A stretch of 64,000 nucleotides of DNA, taken from NCBI RefSeq assembly GCF_001302265.1, contig NZ_LHQM01000003.1, positions 1-64,000 on the forward strand, given 5' to 3'. Positions 20,290 to 30,730 of this stretch are shown piece by piece. The position numbers were made by a program, and so were the translations under genes. Source of the DNA: Streptococcus phocae. GTDB lineage: Bacteria; Bacillota; Bacilli; Lactobacillales; Streptococcaceae. Below the pieces are notes generated by a model. The model made no database searches. It saw only the letters and a list, made by a program, of their open reading frames with translations, and had not been told where the DNA came from. Each line of letters opens with the position of its first letter. The stretch's first letter is position 1.

Positions 20290-21264
20290 TTAGTTATTGC
20301 CTTTAGGGGTGTATGAAAACAGAGGGCTTAATGGTTTTCTTTCGTGTATACGGATAATAGCTTCGGCGATTAGCTCGCTGGCACTAACGTACCTAACATT
20401 GGCAGGGACACGATTTTTAGTTTGAACAGAATCGGTCACGATAATTTCTTTGATAGGAGCTGTTTCTAAAACATCTGCAGCCCCTCCGGCAAAAAGCCCA
20501 TGGCTTGCTACGGCATAGATTTCAGTTGCACCAGCACGTTCTAATATTTTAGCGGCTTCAGCGAATGTTTTTCCAGTATTTAAAATATCATCGATGAGAA
20601 TAGCTTTCTTGCCAACAACATCACCAATCACATAGCCTTCTTCACGATCAGCATCATCCTGTGCATAATCGATAATGGCAATTGGTGAGTCTAAATACTC
20701 GGCTAAATGCCTAGCACGTTTAATGCCAGAATTTTTAGGGCTAACCACAACAGTGTCTGCTCCAGACAAACCAAGTGGGCAGTAGTTCTTTGCAAAAAGA
20801 GGGATTGTAAACAAGTTATCTACTGGAATATCAAAGAAACCTTGTACTTGAACAGCGTGTAAATCAAGCGTTACAACACGGTCAATGCCAGCTTTTGTTA
20901 GCATGTTTGCGACTAATTTAGCAGTGATTGGCTCACGTGGTTTCGCAACACGGTCTTGTCGAGAGTAGCCAAAGTAAGGCAGGACAATATTAACAGAGTT
21001 GGCACTTGCACGCTTACAAGCATCAATCATAATGAGTAGTTCCCAAAGGTTATCATTCACAGGAAAACTGGTAGATTGAATGATATAAATATCATCACCA
21101 CGAACTGTTTCTTCAATGTTAATCATGATTTCACCGTCGGAGAATTGGCGAGATGACAGCTTCCCGAGAGGGATACCAGCAGCTTCGGAAATTTTTTCCG
21201 CAATTGGCAGATTTGAAGTAAGTGAGAACAGTTTGATTTGCTTGTCAGCATATCGTTCAGTCAT
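20290..21264 (-). CDS. prs: Ribose-phosphate pyrophosphokinase
   Basis: Prs makes PRPP from ribose-5-phosphate and ATP, feeding both the pyrE and xpt reactions encoded in this window. The 324-residue protein has [14 protein letters not shown], the ATP loop [25 protein letters not shown] and the PRPP motif [14 protein letters not shown]. It seems the shorter-tailed second streptococcal paralogue (Prs2-like), grouped with a cysteine desulfurase. AAGGAG stands upstream of the ATG. Confidence 0.94.
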   Translation of the reverse strand: MTERYADKQIKLFSLTSNLPIAEKISEAAGIPLGKLSSRQFSDGEIMINIEETVRGDDIYIIQSTSFPVNDNLWELLIMIDACKRASANSVNIVLPYFGYSRQDRVAKPREPITAKLVANMLTKAGIDRVVTLDLHAVQVQGFFDIPVDNLFTIPLFAKNYCPLGLSGADTVVVSPKNSGIKRARHLAEYLDSPIAIIDYAQDDADREEGYVIGDVVGKKAILIDDILNTGKTFAEAAKILERAGATEIYAVASHGLFAGGAADVLETAPIKEIIVTDSVQTKNRVPANVRYVSASELIAEAIIRIHERKPLSPLFSYTPKGNN

Positions 21265-21362
21265 GATAGTTTTAGCTCCTTATTATTAGGTTGAACAGAG
21301 AATAAATTTTGGAAAGAATGTTCCAGTCTATTCGGGGTTATGAATTGATATTCTTATTCTAA

Positions 21363-21390
21363 CAAAAAAACAGAAAAAATGCATTCTGTT
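21363..21390 (-). terminator. Terminator after the CYTH gene
   Basis: On the minus strand ACAGAA pairs with TTCTGT (21384-21389 and 21370-21375), followed by seven T. Confidence 0.7.
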
Positions 21391-21405
21391 GTGTCTATGA
21401 GTGGG

Positions 21406-21975
21406 TTAGCTTTTTTTTAGCGTCTTGCTAAAACGAGCCACCTTACTTTTAGCATATTTAAAGGCGATATTATGCTGCGCTAAAAAGTGGTCAAAGTCAA
21501 TCTTGCCCTGAACAGGGTCGGTCACTTCTAGCTCTAATTCATAATCTTTAATGCTTGCATATTGGTTGTAGTCGAGCGCTAGTTTGCCGATTGGTGTGTC
21601 GGTTTCGCGACGAATGGTTGTGAGATTTCCGAAAGTTTTCAGATGATTTAAGTTTATGCCAGTTTGTTTTATAATATCAAGAGCAGGCGAGTCAGGTAAC
21701 TGACCGTATTTGATAATAGTTTTGGCTTGTTGTAGGTCAAGTGATACATTGTACTCACGGTTACCAACCTCTTCTGGAACTTTCAAAGTCAACTCTGCAC
21801 TGTTTACAAAGGTGCGAACCCGAAGAGACATTTTATTCGCTTTAAGCTCAAAGTTTTCGGTATCGATGTAGTAATTAGTTTGTGTGACCGGAGTAACGTG
21901 TGATAATTGGGATAGGAGTCGACTGTATTCATCCTTGGTAAGTAGGGTCTTGTATTCAATTTCTAGGTCGGTCAT
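21406..21975 (-). CDS. CYTH domain protein
   Basis: This 189-residue CYTH (triphosphate tunnel metalloenzyme) protein has the family signature LEIEYKTLLTKDEY at the N-terminus and alternating charged beta strands (SLRVRTF, AELTLKVPE, YELELEV) that form the tunnel. Members hydrolyse inorganic triphosphate or bind triphosphate nucleotides. It is divergent from the small alarmone synthetase gene relQ. That arrangement is common in Firmicutes and suggests a link to (p)ppGpp or polyphosphate metabolism. Confidence 0.9.
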   Translation of the reverse strand: MTDLEIEYKTLLTKDEYSRLLSQLSHVTPVTQTNYYIDTENFELKANKMSLRVRTFVNSAELTLKVPEEVGNREYNVSLDLQQAKTIIKYGQLPDSPALDIIKQTGINLNHLKTFGNLTTIRRETDTPIGKLALDYNQYASIKDYELELEVTDPVQGKIDFDHFLAQHNIAFKYAKSKVARFSKTLKKS

Positions 21976-22001
21976 ATGGAATTCCTTTTAAAATCATTTT
22001 A

Positions 22002-22010
22002 TGCTATAAT
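22002..22010 (+). promoter_or_regulatory. relQ promoter
   Basis: Extended -10: TGC then TATAAT (22005-22010), 59 bp before the relQ start. No good -35. Confidence 0.55.
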
Positions 22011-22068
22011 AAATTGTTATTTCAATTTTATATTAATATCCTGGGTTTGACAAGAAAGGAGAAGTAAT

Positions 22069-22740
22069 ATGACTTTAGATTGGGAAGAGTTTTTGGATCC
22101 TTATATACAAACTGTAGGTGAATTAAAAATAAAGTTGCGGGGCATCCGCAAGCAATTTCGCAAGCAAAACCGATATTCTCCTATTGAGTTTGTGACAGGT
22201 AGAGTGAAATCGATTGAGAGCATCAAAGAAAAAATGGCTTTGCGAGGTGTTTTAGAAGAAAACATCGCACAAGACATTCAAGATATTGCAGGACTTAGGA
22301 TTATGGTCCAGTTTGTAGATGATGTTGAAGACGTTTTGACCTTGTTGCGCCAGCGACAAGACATGACAATTGTCTATGAGAGAGACTATATCAGAAACAT
22401 GAAATCAAGTGGCTATCGTTCTTACCATGTTGTGGTGGAGTATCCCGTTGACACGATTGAAGGTCAAAAAAAGGTACTAGCAGAGATTCAGATTAGAACC
22501 TTGGCGATGAATTTTTGGGCAACCATTGAGCATTCTTTAAACTATAAGTATGGCGGTGATTTCCCAGAAGAAATTAGAAAAAGGCTAGAGTCAACAGCCA
22601 AAATTGCGTTTGACCTTGATGAGGAAATGCGTAAAATTAGAGAAGACATTCGAGAGGCTCAATTATTATTTGATCCCATAAATCGTAATTTAAGTGATGG
22701 TGTAGGAAACAGTGATGACACAGATGAATTATACAGATAA
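22069..22740 (+). CDS. relQ: Small alarmone synthetase (GTP pyrophosphokinase) RelQ
   Basis: This 223-residue single-domain (p)ppGpp synthetase has the RelA/SpoT synthetase core: [45 protein letters not shown] and [22 protein letters not shown]. It has no HD hydrolase or ACT regulatory domain, as expected for RelQ. AAAGGAG precedes the ATG. nadK starts inside its last codons, making a four-gene unit relQ-nadK-rluD-like-pta. Confidence 0.95.
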   Translation: MTLDWEEFLDPYIQTVGELKIKLRGIRKQFRKQNRYSPIEFVTGRVKSIESIKEKMALRGVLEENIAQDIQDIAGLRIMVQFVDDVEDVLTLLRQRQDMTIVYERDYIRNMKSSGYRSYHVVVEYPVDTIEGQKKVLAEIQIRTLAMNFWATIEHSLNYKYGGDFPEEIRKRLESTAKIAFDLDEEMRKIREDIREAQLLFDPINRNLSDGVGNSDDTDELYR

Positions 22741-23551
22741 GGCAAAGCGAGTAGCTATTATTACCAATGGTAAATATCAGAGCAAAAGGGTTGCCTCTAA
22801 GCTTTTTGCCGTATTTAAGGATGATCCTGATTTCTACCTTTCAAAGAAAAATCCAGATATTGTTATTTCAATAGGAGGCGATGGCATGCTTTTGTCAGCC
22901 TTTCACATGTATGAAAAAGAATTAGATAAGGTCCGTTTTGTTGGTATTCATACGGGCCATCTTGGTTTTTACACGGATTATCGAGATTTTGAGGTTGATA
23001 AATTAATCGATAATTTGAGAAATGACCGAGGAGAGCAAATTTCTTATCCAATTTTAAAAGTTGAAATTACACTAGATAGTGGCAGAGTAATCAAAGCTAA
23101 AGCATTAAATGAAGCTACTGTTAAGCGTATTGAGAAAACAATGGTCGCAGATGTTATTATTAATCGTGTGAAGTTTGAAAGTTTTCGAGGTGATGGCATC
23201 TCAGTTTCAACTCCGACAGGCAGCACTGCCTATAATAAGTCTTTAGGGGGCGCTGTTTTACATCCCACTATAGAAGCGCTTCAGCTAACAGAGATTTCAA
23301 GTTTAAACAACCGTGTGTTTCGCACGCTTGGCTCATCAGTGATTATCCCTAAAAAAGATAAGATTGAACTAGTGCCAAAGAGACTGGGCATTTATACCAT
23401 TTCTATTGACAACAAAACGTATAACCTTAAAAATGTGGTCAAAGTGGAGTATTTCATCGATGATGAAAAGATTCATTTTGTGTCCTCGCCAAGCCACACG
23501 AGTTTTTGGGAGAGGGTTAAAGATGCCTTTATTGGAGAAATAGAATCATGA
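22715..23551 (+). CDS. nadK: NAD kinase
   Basis: NadK phosphorylates NAD+ to NADP+. The 278-residue protein has the GGDGM motif ([18 protein letters not shown]), [10 protein letters not shown], and the conserved [22 protein letters not shown] block. Several starts are possible; I choose the ATG at 22715 (MTQMNYT), overlapping the relQ end by 26 bases. The gene downstream begins at an ATGA overlap. Confidence 0.95.
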   Translation: MTQMNYTDKAKRVAIITNGKYQSKRVASKLFAVFKDDPDFYLSKKNPDIVISIGGDGMLLSAFHMYEKELDKVRFVGIHTGHLGFYTDYRDFEVDKLIDNLRNDRGEQISYPILKVEITLDSGRVIKAKALNEATVKRIEKTMVADVIINRVKFESFRGDGISVSTPTGSTAYNKSLGGAVLHPTIEALQLTEISSLNNRVFRTLGSSVIIPKKDKIELVPKRLGIYTISIDNKTYNLKNVVKVEYFIDDEKIHFVSSPSHTSFWERVKDAFIGEIES

Positions 23552-24444
23552 GATTTCAATTTACAGCAGACCGTAGAACGAAGGTCAAAACCTTATTAAA
23601 AGGACACGATGTCTCAAAAGGTTTACTTGCTAAAATCAAGTATAAAGGCGGCAATATATTAGTAAATGGCATTGAACAAAATGCCATTTATTTATTAGAC
23701 GTTGGTGATGTGGTGACGATAGACATTCCTAATGAAGAGCCTTTTGAAAAGTTAGAGGCTATCAGCCATGACCTTGATATTGTATACGAAGACGACCATT
23801 TTTTACTACTCAATAAACCTGTAGGATATGCTAGCATTCCGAGTGCCATCCATTCCAACACTATTGCCAATTTTATCAAGGCTTATTATGTTAATAAAAA
23901 TTATCCTGATCAACAGGTTCACATCGTCACACGGTTAGATCGTGATACCAGTGGACTGATGCTATTTGCCAAGCACGGCTATGCTCATGCTCGTTTAGAT
24001 AAGCAACTTCAACAAAAAGCTATTGAAAAACGATATTACGCGCTAGTCGCAGGATCAGGTAACTTACCTGACGAAGGCGAGATTATCGCTCCGATAGGAA
24101 GATCCGCAGACAGTATTATCACAAGGACTGTTGACCCCATGGGGAAATATGCCAGAACCAGCTATAAGGTTGTTGGCCGCTATGCTGAAAACGTCCACTT
24201 GGTAGATATTCGCTTACACACAGGACGGACCCATCAAATTAGAGTGCACTTTTCTCATATAGGATTCCCACTGCTGGGAGACGATTTATATGGTGGGCGT
24301 ATGGATCTTGGAATTACCCGTCAGGCGTTGCATTGCCATTATATTAGCTTCAAACACCCATTTACAGAACGTCAAAGTCATCACACAATAAACTTGACAG
24401 ATGACTTTGATAGCGTTATCATAGATTTAGAGAAAAATAGATAG
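23548..24444 (+). CDS. RluD-family RNA pseudouridine synthase
   Basis: This 298-residue RluA/RluD-family pseudouridine synthase has an N-terminal S4-like segment ([23 protein letters not shown]) and the catalytic motif [17 protein letters not shown] with the nucleophilic Asp. [27 protein letters not shown] completes the domain. It overlaps nadK by four bases. Which of the RluD-type rRNA positions it modifies cannot be told from sequence alone. Confidence 0.92.
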   Translation: MRFQFTADRRTKVKTLLKGHDVSKGLLAKIKYKGGNILVNGIEQNAIYLLDVGDVVTIDIPNEEPFEKLEAISHDLDIVYEDDHFLLLNKPVGYASIPSAIHSNTIANFIKAYYVNKNYPDQQVHIVTRLDRDTSGLMLFAKHGYAHARLDKQLQQKAIEKRYYALVAGSGNLPDEGEIIAPIGRSADSIITRTVDPMGKYARTSYKVVGRYAENVHLVDIRLHTGRTHQIRVHFSHIGFPLLGDDLYGGRMDLGITRQALHCHYISFKHPFTERQSHHTINLTDDFDSVIIDLEKNR

Positions 24445-24454
24445 AGGTTAAATA

Positions 24455-25444
24455 ATGGGTATTCGTAACTTATTCGGTAGCTTAAGAGAAAAAGTTGTTG
24501 GCAAAAACATGAAGATTGTTTTTCCAGAAGGAAACGATGAGCGTGTGGTTCGTGCCGCAGCGCGTTTGAAATTTGAAGGACTTGTTGAGCCGATCATCTT
24601 AGGACAAGCAGAAAGCATTCGCAGCCTTCTGACAAAACTTGGGTTTGCTGATCAAGACTATAAAATCATCAATCCAAATGATTACGCAGAATTCGAAGCA
24701 ATGAAAGAAATGTTCGTTGAAATTCGTAAAGGCAAATCAACTCTTGAAGATGCGGATAAAATCCTTAGAGATGTCAACTATTTTGGTGTTATGTTGGTCA
24801 AAATGGGATTGGCTGACGGTATGGTTTCAGGAGCAATTCACTCAACAGCTGATACTGTTCGTCCTGCTTTGCAAATCATTAAAACCAAACCAGGTATTTC
24901 AAGAACTTCAGGTGTTTTCTTGATGAACCGTGAAAACACGAGTGAACGCTATGTTTTTGCCGACTGTGCAATCAACATTGACCCTAACGCTCAAGAGTTA
25001 GCAGAAATTGCGGTCAATACTGCAGAAACAGCTAAAATCTTTGATATCGATCCTAGAATTGCAATGTTAAGCTTTTCAACAAAAGGTTCAGGAAAAGCAC
25101 CTCAAGTTGACAAAGTTGCCGAAGCAACTCAAATTGCGAAAACTCTTAACCCTGAGCTGAATTTAGATGGCGAGTTACAGTTTGATGCAGCCTTTGTACC
25201 AGAAACAGCAGCTATTAAAGCACCAGATTCAAGTGTTGCAGGTAAAGCTAACACATTTGTTTTCCCTGACTTGCAATCTGGAAATATTGGATATAAGATT
25301 GCTCAACGTCTAGGAATGTTTGATGCCATTGGACCAATCCTTCAGGGCTTGAATAAACCAGTTAACGACTTGTCTCGTGGTTCAAGTGCAGAAGATATCT
25401 ACAAACTAGCAATCATTACAGCAGCGCAAGCGTTAGAAAACTAA
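24455..25444 (+). CDS. pta: Phosphate acetyltransferase
   Basis: Pta interconverts acetyl-CoA and acetyl phosphate, feeding acetate kinase to give ATP under mixed-acid fermentation. The 329-residue single-domain enzyme has IVFPEGNDERVVRAA, GVMLVKMGLADGMVSGAIHSTADTVRPAL, and the conserved C-terminal FPDLQSGNIGYKIAQRL and NDLSRGSSAEDIY. It is the last gene of the relQ unit and is followed by a strong terminator. Confidence 0.96.
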   Translation: MGIRNLFGSLREKVVGKNMKIVFPEGNDERVVRAAARLKFEGLVEPIILGQAESIRSLLTKLGFADQDYKIINPNDYAEFEAMKEMFVEIRKGKSTLEDADKILRDVNYFGVMLVKMGLADGMVSGAIHSTADTVRPALQIIKTKPGISRTSGVFLMNRENTSERYVFADCAINIDPNAQELAEIAVNTAETAKIFDIDPRIAMLSFSTKGSGKAPQVDKVAEATQIAKTLNPELNLDGELQFDAAFVPETAAIKAPDSSVAGKANTFVFPDLQSGNIGYKIAQRLGMFDAIGPILQGLNKPVNDLSRGSSAEDIYKLAIITAAQALEN

Positions 25445-25493
25445 TTGTGACAGGAGTCTAGCCATTTTAGACCGAGCCTCGTGATTAGTGCGC

Positions 25494-25533
25494 AAAAAAA
25501 GCAAGTTAGGGCATGCCCTAGCTTGCTTTTTTT
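25494..25533. terminator. Bidirectional terminator after pta
   Basis: AAAAAAGCAAG and CTTGCTTTTTT flank a TAGGGCATGCCCTA core. It also serves the convergent PAS-like gene. Confidence 0.9.
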
Positions 25534-26215
25534 AATCGTCATTACTAATAGATGGTCCTGAGGTGACATCAGACCAGCCCACAATAGCTTGTCCAGTTTC
25601 TTCTAGATAATGCTTTAGGAGGGGTTTGAAGTCTAAGGTTTGGTCATAAACCCCTAAGAATTGATCAGAAGGCCCGTGTAGCGCTTGATAATGCTGTACA
25701 TAAATGTGGTCTAAGGACCCAGACGGTAAAAAGAATACTCGGCTACCATGAGGGGTTTCTTTTAAGTCTTGGATGACCCAGTCTTCGATTTTAGACGTGT
25801 CTTCTGAGAAAAAAGTACCATCAAACTGGTTGTTGGTCCAAAGGATTTCACCGCTAGAATCAGCTAACCGAACTTGTAAGGGGAGGTAGCGGAGAAAATT
25901 AGTCTCTAGCGATTGGTAAAAAACAGTCAGGTATTTGGTCAGTTTTAACAGTCTATGACTGTCTATCATTAATGGGCCACTAGTGTCAAAACCTTTTGTC
26001 TGCCCAGTCTCACTAAAATACAATATTGGGAGTTGGATTGAAAGACTTTCAAAAGAAAATATGGCATCAGCCTGTTCAAGTGCATGACTTTCTAGTTGGT
26101 CACTTATTTCTATATGAAATAGGTTATCAAAATGATGAGATAAACTGTTAAAAAAAGTTTGTTGATGGGCATTGCCTGACTCAATCAGTGCTAAAATATA
26201 AAGCGATTTTTTCAT
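25532..26215 (-). CDS. Hypothetical protein with PAS-like C-terminal segment
   Basis: I do not recognise a named family. The 227-residue cytosolic protein has an N-terminal alpha/beta half (MKKSLYILALIESG) and a middle part QVRLADSSGEILWTNNQF that reads like a PAS strand-helix signature. A central run FYQSLETNFLRYLPL links the two. It stands alone, convergent with pta and divergent from the ABC importer, with the ATG at 26215. A sensing role would be inference. Confidence 0.75.
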   Translation of the reverse strand: MKKSLYILALIESGNAHQQTFFNSLSHHFDNLFHIEISDQLESHALEQADAIFSFESLSIQLPILYFSETGQTKGFDTSGPLMIDSHRLLKLTKYLTVFYQSLETNFLRYLPLQVRLADSSGEILWTNNQFDGTFFSEDTSKIEDWVIQDLKETPHGSRVFFLPSGSLDHIYVQHYQALHGPSDQFLGVYDQTLDFKPLLKHYLEETGQAIVGWSDVTSGPSISNDD

Positions 26216-26435
26216 AAGTCTATCATACTTATCTTTTTTAGGTTTGGCAATGATTATGATTGTCCTACCAATCTAGCGTCAAACCGAATCGACGCTAGCT
26301 AAAACAGCCAAGGTGTTTGACTTATGGTTATAAACTTTCTATAATAAAACAAACGATATTTCAGATGTTATTGTGCTAAAAGCTGGTTCATTCTACTACT
26401 CAGTTGCATCTTCACACCAAACTATTGGAGAAACT

Positions 26436-27164
26436 ATGATACAGTTTAATAACGTTTCTAAAACATTTGGACAAACCAAAGTGCTTCAGGAACAAACCTT
26501 TCAAATTAGAGAGCGCGAGTTTTTTGTCCTCGTTGGGCCAAGCGGTTCAGGCAAAACAACTCTACTCAAGATGATTAATTGCCTCATTAAGCCAAGTTCT
26601 GGCGAGATTTTACTTAATAATGAGCCACAGAGTCAATTACCTCTGCGAAAAATGCGATTATCAATTGGTTACGTGCTTCAACAAATTGCTCTTTTTCCTA
26701 ATCTGACTGTGGCAGAAAATATAGCGATTATTCCAGAGATGAAAAACTGGTCAAAATCAGACATTCTGAAGAAAACCAAGGAGCTTCTAGATAAAGTTGG
26801 TTTGCCTTCACAAGACTATCTCAACCGCTATCCAAGTGACTTGTCAGGTGGGGAGCAACAGCGAGTGGGAATTGTCAGAGCCATTATTTCTCATCCAAAG
26901 ATTTTATTAATGGATGAGCCTTTTTCAGCCTTAGATCCGATTTCACGCAAGCAATTACAAGACTTGATGTTATGCTTGCATCAAGAATTTGACATGACCA
27001 TTGTTTTTGTCACGCATGATATTGACGAAGCTATAAAACTTGGGGACCGTGTGGCGGTGTTGAATGAGGGTCAAATTGTCCAGTTAGATCAGCCTGAAAC
27101 TATTATGGCACATCCTGCTAATGATTTTGTAGCTAGCTTGTTTGGAGGTGCCAATCATGCCTAG
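26436..27164 (+). CDS. ABC transporter ATPase, OpuC/EgtV type
   Basis: This 242-residue ATPase is of the quaternary-amine/osmoprotectant branch: Walker [11 protein letters not shown]-loop [11 protein letters not shown], signature LSGGEQQR, Walker [14 protein letters not shown] and switch His in VTHD. It is short and lacks the C-terminal CBS domains of glycine betaine OpuAA, like the ATPases paired with fused permease-binding proteins (BilE, EgtUV). I start it at the ATG at 26436 after GGAG. It overlaps the next gene by eight bases. Confidence 0.93.
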   Translation: MIQFNNVSKTFGQTKVLQEQTFQIREREFFVLVGPSGSGKTTLLKMINCLIKPSSGEILLNNEPQSQLPLRKMRLSIGYVLQQIALFPNLTVAENIAIIPEMKNWSKSDILKKTKELLDKVGLPSQDYLNRYPSDLSGGEQQRVGIVRAIISHPKILLMDEPFSALDPISRKQLQDLMLCLHQEFDMTIVFVTHDIDEAIKLGDRVAVLNEGQIVQLDQPETIMAHPANDFVASLFGGANHA

Positions 27165-28683
27165 TATATTTACAACCTTTCAAGAACGGTTTAGCGAGTG
27201 GCTTAGAGCTCTTGGAGAGCATTTGCAAATTTCCTTGCTTTCTTTGCTGATTGCCTTGTTTATCGGTATTACGTTGGCTATTTTATTGAGTAAAAGCAAA
27301 CGATGGTCAGATATTGTTTTGCAACTCACAGGCGTTTTTCAGACCATTCCCTCATTAGCCTTACTAGGATTGTTCATTCCACTGATGGGAATCGGGACCA
27401 TACCTGCTGTAACAGCTCTCGTCATTTATGCGATTTTTCCAATTTTACAAAACACCATTACTGGTTTAAATGGAATAGACTCTAGTTTAGTTGAAGCAGG
27501 GATAGCTTTTGGCATGAACAAGTGGGAACGGCTAAAAACCTTTGAAATACCAATTGCCATGCCTGTTATCATGTCTGGAGTAAGGACATCTGCAGTCATG
27601 ATTATTGGGACGGCCACCTTGGCATCTCTAATTGGAGCTGGTGGTTTGGGCTCATTTATTTTATTAGGCATTGATCGCAATAATGCGGATTTAATCTTAA
27701 TAGGAGCGATTTCATCAGCCTTACTGGCCATTTTTTTCAACAGTCTCCTACATTATTTGGAAAAAGCGTCTTTAAAACGCATTGTTGCTTCTTTTTGTTT
27801 GATTTTACTGGGGCTACTAGCTTCTTATTTCCCTGTTATCCATAAGCAAATGATGGCTAAAACAGACACTATTGTGATTGCAGGAAAATTGGGAGCAGAG
27901 CCTGATATTTTGATTAATCTGTATAAGGAATTAATTGAAGAAAAATCGGACATACAAGTGACCTTAAAATCCAATTTCGGAAAAACCAGTTTTTTATACG
28001 AAGCTCTAAAGTCAGGCGATATTGATTTATACCCTGAATTTACAGGAACTATCGTATCAAGCTTACTAAAAGATAAACCAGGTTTGTCAAAGGGCGCTGA
28101 GAAAGTTTATCAAGACGCTAAAAAAGGTGTTGCACAACAAGATCAGTTGGTGTTATTAAAACCTTTTGGGTATCAAAACACTTATGCTGTTGCCATGCCT
28201 AAACAATTAGCTAGCGATTATGGCATCGTGACAATTTCTGATTTAAAATCTCATAGTAATAAACTTAAAGCTGGCTTTACCCTTGAATTTAAGGACCGCA
28301 AAGATGGTTACAGGGGCATGAAAGAAGCTTATGGGTTAGACTTATCAGTTGTTACCATGGAGCCTGCTCTTCGCTACCAAGCCATACAGTCTGGTGACAT
28401 TCAAATCATGGATGCCTACTCTACAGATGCAGAGCTCAAAAAATATGACTTGCAAGTTTTAGAGGATGATCAACAACTCTTTCCGCCCTATCAAGGTGCT
28501 CCATTAATGAGAGAGACGTTAATCAAAAAACATCCTGAGTTAAAGGCGATTTTAAACCAATTGGCAGGTAAAATCACAGAACAAGAGATGCAAGACATGA
28601 ATTATAGAGTCTCTGTTAAGGGAGAATCTGCTAAAAATGTGGCGCGTGAATATTTGCAAAAGGAAAAGCTGATTTCCGATTAA
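27157..28683 (+). CDS. Fused permease and substrate-binding protein, OpuC/EgtU type
   Basis: This 508-residue protein joins an ABC permease (about residues 1-215, with the EAA loop [24 protein letters not shown]) to an extracellular binding domain (about 235-508) of the OpuAC/ProX family. The binding domain contains [32 protein letters not shown] and LFPPYQGAP, which I associate with the streptococcal protein long annotated as a choline/betaine importer and later shown in S. pneumoniae to bind ergothioneine (EgtU). GGAGG stands eight bases before the ATG. Substrate here is untested. Confidence 0.9.
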   Translation: MPSIFTTFQERFSEWLRALGEHLQISLLSLLIALFIGITLAILLSKSKRWSDIVLQLTGVFQTIPSLALLGLFIPLMGIGTIPAVTALVIYAIFPILQNTITGLNGIDSSLVEAGIAFGMNKWERLKTFEIPIAMPVIMSGVRTSAVMIIGTATLASLIGAGGLGSFILLGIDRNNADLILIGAISSALLAIFFNSLLHYLEKASLKRIVASFCLILLGLLASYFPVIHKQMMAKTDTIVIAGKLGAEPDILINLYKELIEEKSDIQVTLKSNFGKTSFLYEALKSGDIDLYPEFTGTIVSSLLKDKPGLSKGAEKVYQDAKKGVAQQDQLVLLKPFGYQNTYAVAMPKQLASDYGIVTISDLKSHSNKLKAGFTLEFKDRKDGYRGMKEAYGLDLSVVTMEPALRYQAIQSGDIQIMDAYSTDAELKKYDLQVLEDDQQLFPPYQGAPLMRETLIKKHPELKAILNQLAGKITEQEMQDMNYRVSVKGESAKNVAREYLQKEKLISD

Positions 28684-28720
28684 AAGGAAATTGGTGGCAA
28701 TGTTTTCATATGATGCGTTA

Positions 28721-28751
28721 AACCTCCCCCTGATTCAGGGTGAGGTTTTTT
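28721..28751 (+). terminator. Terminator after the ABC importer
   Basis: AACCTC..CCCTGA pairs with TCAGGG..GAGGTT and is followed by TTTTTT. Confidence 0.85.
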
Positions 28752-28791
28752 GCATAAAAAACGAACATTTTTTTGAATTTTAAATCATTTT

Positions 28792-28820
28792 TTGACAATA
28801 TGTAAACAAAATCATAAAAT
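28792..28820 (+). promoter_or_regulatory. guaC promoter
   Basis: TTGACA (28792-28797), a 17-bp spacer and TAAAAT (28815-28820). The leader to the ATG at 28934 is over 100 bases and purine rich, with no riboswitch fold that I recognise. Confidence 0.75.
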
Positions 28821-28933
28821 TAAAATGGAAAGATAAGTTTTATCTAGCGATGCCTCTTTTATTAGAGGTTATAGGAAGGTCATTACAGATACAGTCGTTT
28901 AAAGTATTGCAGACGACGAAAAAGAGAACAGAA

Positions 28934-29917
28934 ATGTTTAATGACATGCCCGTATTTGATTATGAGGATATTCAGTTAATTCCAAACAAGTGCATTATCA
29001 CCAGTCGGTCGCAAGCAGATACGACAGTGACCTTAGGAGGGCACACCTTTAAATTACCGGTAATTCCTGCAAATATGCAAACTATTATTGATGAGGCTCT
29101 TGCAGAGCAACTGGCAAAATCGGGATATTTTTACATCATGCACCGCTTTGATGAAGCGAGTCGCAAACCGTTTATTAAACGGATGCACGCGCAGGGGTTG
29201 ATTGCTTCTATTTCAGTAGGGGTTAAACGAGCAGAATATGATTTTGTATCATCGTTAGCAGATGATGCGCCAGAGTTTATCACCATCGATATTGCTCACG
29301 GTCATGCGACAAGTGTTATCGAGATGATTCAGCACATCAAAGCAGTTTTGCCTGATACCTTTGTAATTGCAGGAAATGTAGGCACTCCCGAAGCCGTACG
29401 TGAGTTGGAAAATGCAGGTGCAGATGCTACCAAGGTTGGCATTGGGCCAGGAAAGGTTTGCATCACTAAGGTTAAAACAGGTTTTGGGACAGGCGGTTGG
29501 CAGCTAGCAGCCCTACGCTGGTGCGCCAAAGCGGCTCGTAAACCAATCATCGCCGATGGTGGGATTCGAACTCATGGGGATATTGCCAAATCTATTCGCT
29601 TTGGAGCTAGTATGGTCATGATTGGCTCGCTCTTTGCTGGGCACATAGAGAGTCCTGGAAAACTGGTTGAAAGTGATGGCCAGTCCTTTAAAGAATACTA
29701 TGGCTCAGCTTCTGAGTATCAAAAAGGGGAGCATAAAAATGTCGAGGGTAAAAAGATTTTGCTCCCAGTTAAGGGGCATTTGGCAGACACCCTACAAGAA
29801 ATGCAACAAGACCTGCAGTCTGCTATCTCTTACGCAGGGGGCAAAGAACTAGAGAGTCTGCGCCATGTTAACTATGTGGTAGTGAAAAACTCTATTTGGA
29901 ATGGTGATACGATTTAA
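28934..29917 (+). CDS. guaC: GMP reductase
   Basis: GuaC deaminates GMP to IMP with NADPH, balancing adenine and guanine nucleotides. The 327-residue protein has the IMPDH/GMPR signature around the catalytic cysteine, [19 protein letters not shown], and the nucleotide-binding [33 protein letters not shown] start at the ATG at 28934 ([14 protein letters not shown]); the frame is open 84 bases further upstream but without signals. It precedes xpt-pbuX, giving a guanine-handling cluster. Confidence 0.95.
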   Translation: MFNDMPVFDYEDIQLIPNKCIITSRSQADTTVTLGGHTFKLPVIPANMQTIIDEALAEQLAKSGYFYIMHRFDEASRKPFIKRMHAQGLIASISVGVKRAEYDFVSSLADDAPEFITIDIAHGHATSVIEMIQHIKAVLPDTFVIAGNVGTPEAVRELENAGADATKVGIGPGKVCITKVKTGFGTGGWQLAALRWCAKAARKPIIADGGIRTHGDIAKSIRFGASMVMIGSLFAGHIESPGKLVESDGQSFKEYYGSASEYQKGEHKNVEGKKILLPVKGHLADTLQEMQQDLQSAISYAGGKELESLRHVNYVVVKNSIWNGDTI

Positions 29918-29926
29918 GATTTCCTA

Positions 29927-29954
29927 TTGAAAAAAATCATAATCGTGATACAAT
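29927..29954 (+). promoter_or_regulatory. xpt-pbuX promoter with overlapping inverted repeat
   Basis: TTGAAA (29927-29932), a 16-bp spacer and TACAAT (29949-29954). An imperfect inverted repeat, GTGATACAAT against ATTGTTATCAC (29945-29971), covers the -10 and start region. Confidence 0.55.
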
Positions 29955-29990
29955 ATTAACATTGTTATCACAATAAATTGAATAACGACT

Positions 29991-30127
29991 ACTTATTTAT
30001 GCTGTGAATTGGCGCAGCGTCTCTACAAGACACCTTAATGTCTAACAATAAGTAAGCTTTTAAGCTTGCTTGGTATTAACCTTGCAAAGCAGATATCTTT
30101 GGATATCGCTTTGCGGCAAGCTTTTTT
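29991..30127 (+). promoter_or_regulatory. Guanine riboswitch of xpt-pbuX
   Basis: P1 ACTTATT (29991-29997) pairs with AATAAGT (30047-30053). P2 is GCTG..CAGC and P3 AGAC..GTCT, joined by the conserved TCTAC and ACCTTAATG. The base next to the P1 3' strand is C (30046), the guanine-specifying position. A terminator (30081-30120, CTTG-CAAAGC..GCTTTG..CAAG plus T6) completes a transcriptional off-switch. Confidence 0.93.
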
Positions 30128-30148
30128 CTATTTTATCAAAGGAGACTT

Positions 30149-30730
30149 ATGAAATTACTTGAAGAACGCATCTTAACTGATGGCAATATTTTAGGAGACA
30201 ACATCTTGAAGGTAGATAATTTTTTAACTCACCAGGTTGATTACCGACTGATGAAAGAAATCGGCAACGTTTTTGCTGAGCGTTATGCTGATGCTGGTAT
30301 TACCAAGGTAGTGACGATTGAGGCTTCAGGAATTGCACCTGCAGTTTATACAGCAGAAGCTTTAGAAGTGCCGATGATTTTTGCTAAAAAACACAAAAAC
30401 ATCACCATGACTGAAGGTATCTTGACAGCAGAAGTGTACTCTTTTACGAAACAAGTGACCAGCACCGTTTCTATTGCAGGTAAGTTTTTATCACAAGAAG
30501 ACAGGGTCTTAATTGTTGATGATTTCCTGGCCAATGGTCAGGCAGCAAAAGGGTTGATAGAGATTATTCATCAAGCGGGTGCCCAAGTAGTTGGAGTGGG
30601 TATTGTCATTGAAAAATCATTCCAAGATGGTCGTCAATTGCTCGAAGATATGGGAGTTGAGGTCACATCATTAGCGCGCATCAAGTCATTTGAACAAGGA
30701 ACATTAAAGTTCATGGAAGCTGATGCCTAA
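30149..30730 (+). CDS. xpt: Xanthine phosphoribosyltransferase
   Basis: Xpt salvages xanthine (and guanine weakly) to XMP using PRPP. The 193-residue protein starts [29 protein letters not shown], shows the [12 protein letters not shown] and [11 protein letters not shown] segments, and has the PRPP loop [24 protein letters not shown] precedes the ATG. Its TAA overlaps the pbuX ATG by one base. Confidence 0.96.
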   Translation: MKLLEERILTDGNILGDNILKVDNFLTHQVDYRLMKEIGNVFAERYADAGITKVVTIEASGIAPAVYTAEALEVPMIFAKKHKNITMTEGILTAEVYSFTKQVTSTVSIAGKFLSQEDRVLIVDDFLANGQAAKGLIEIIHQAGAQVVGVGIVIEKSFQDGRQLLEDMGVEVTSLARIKSFEQGTLKFMEADA

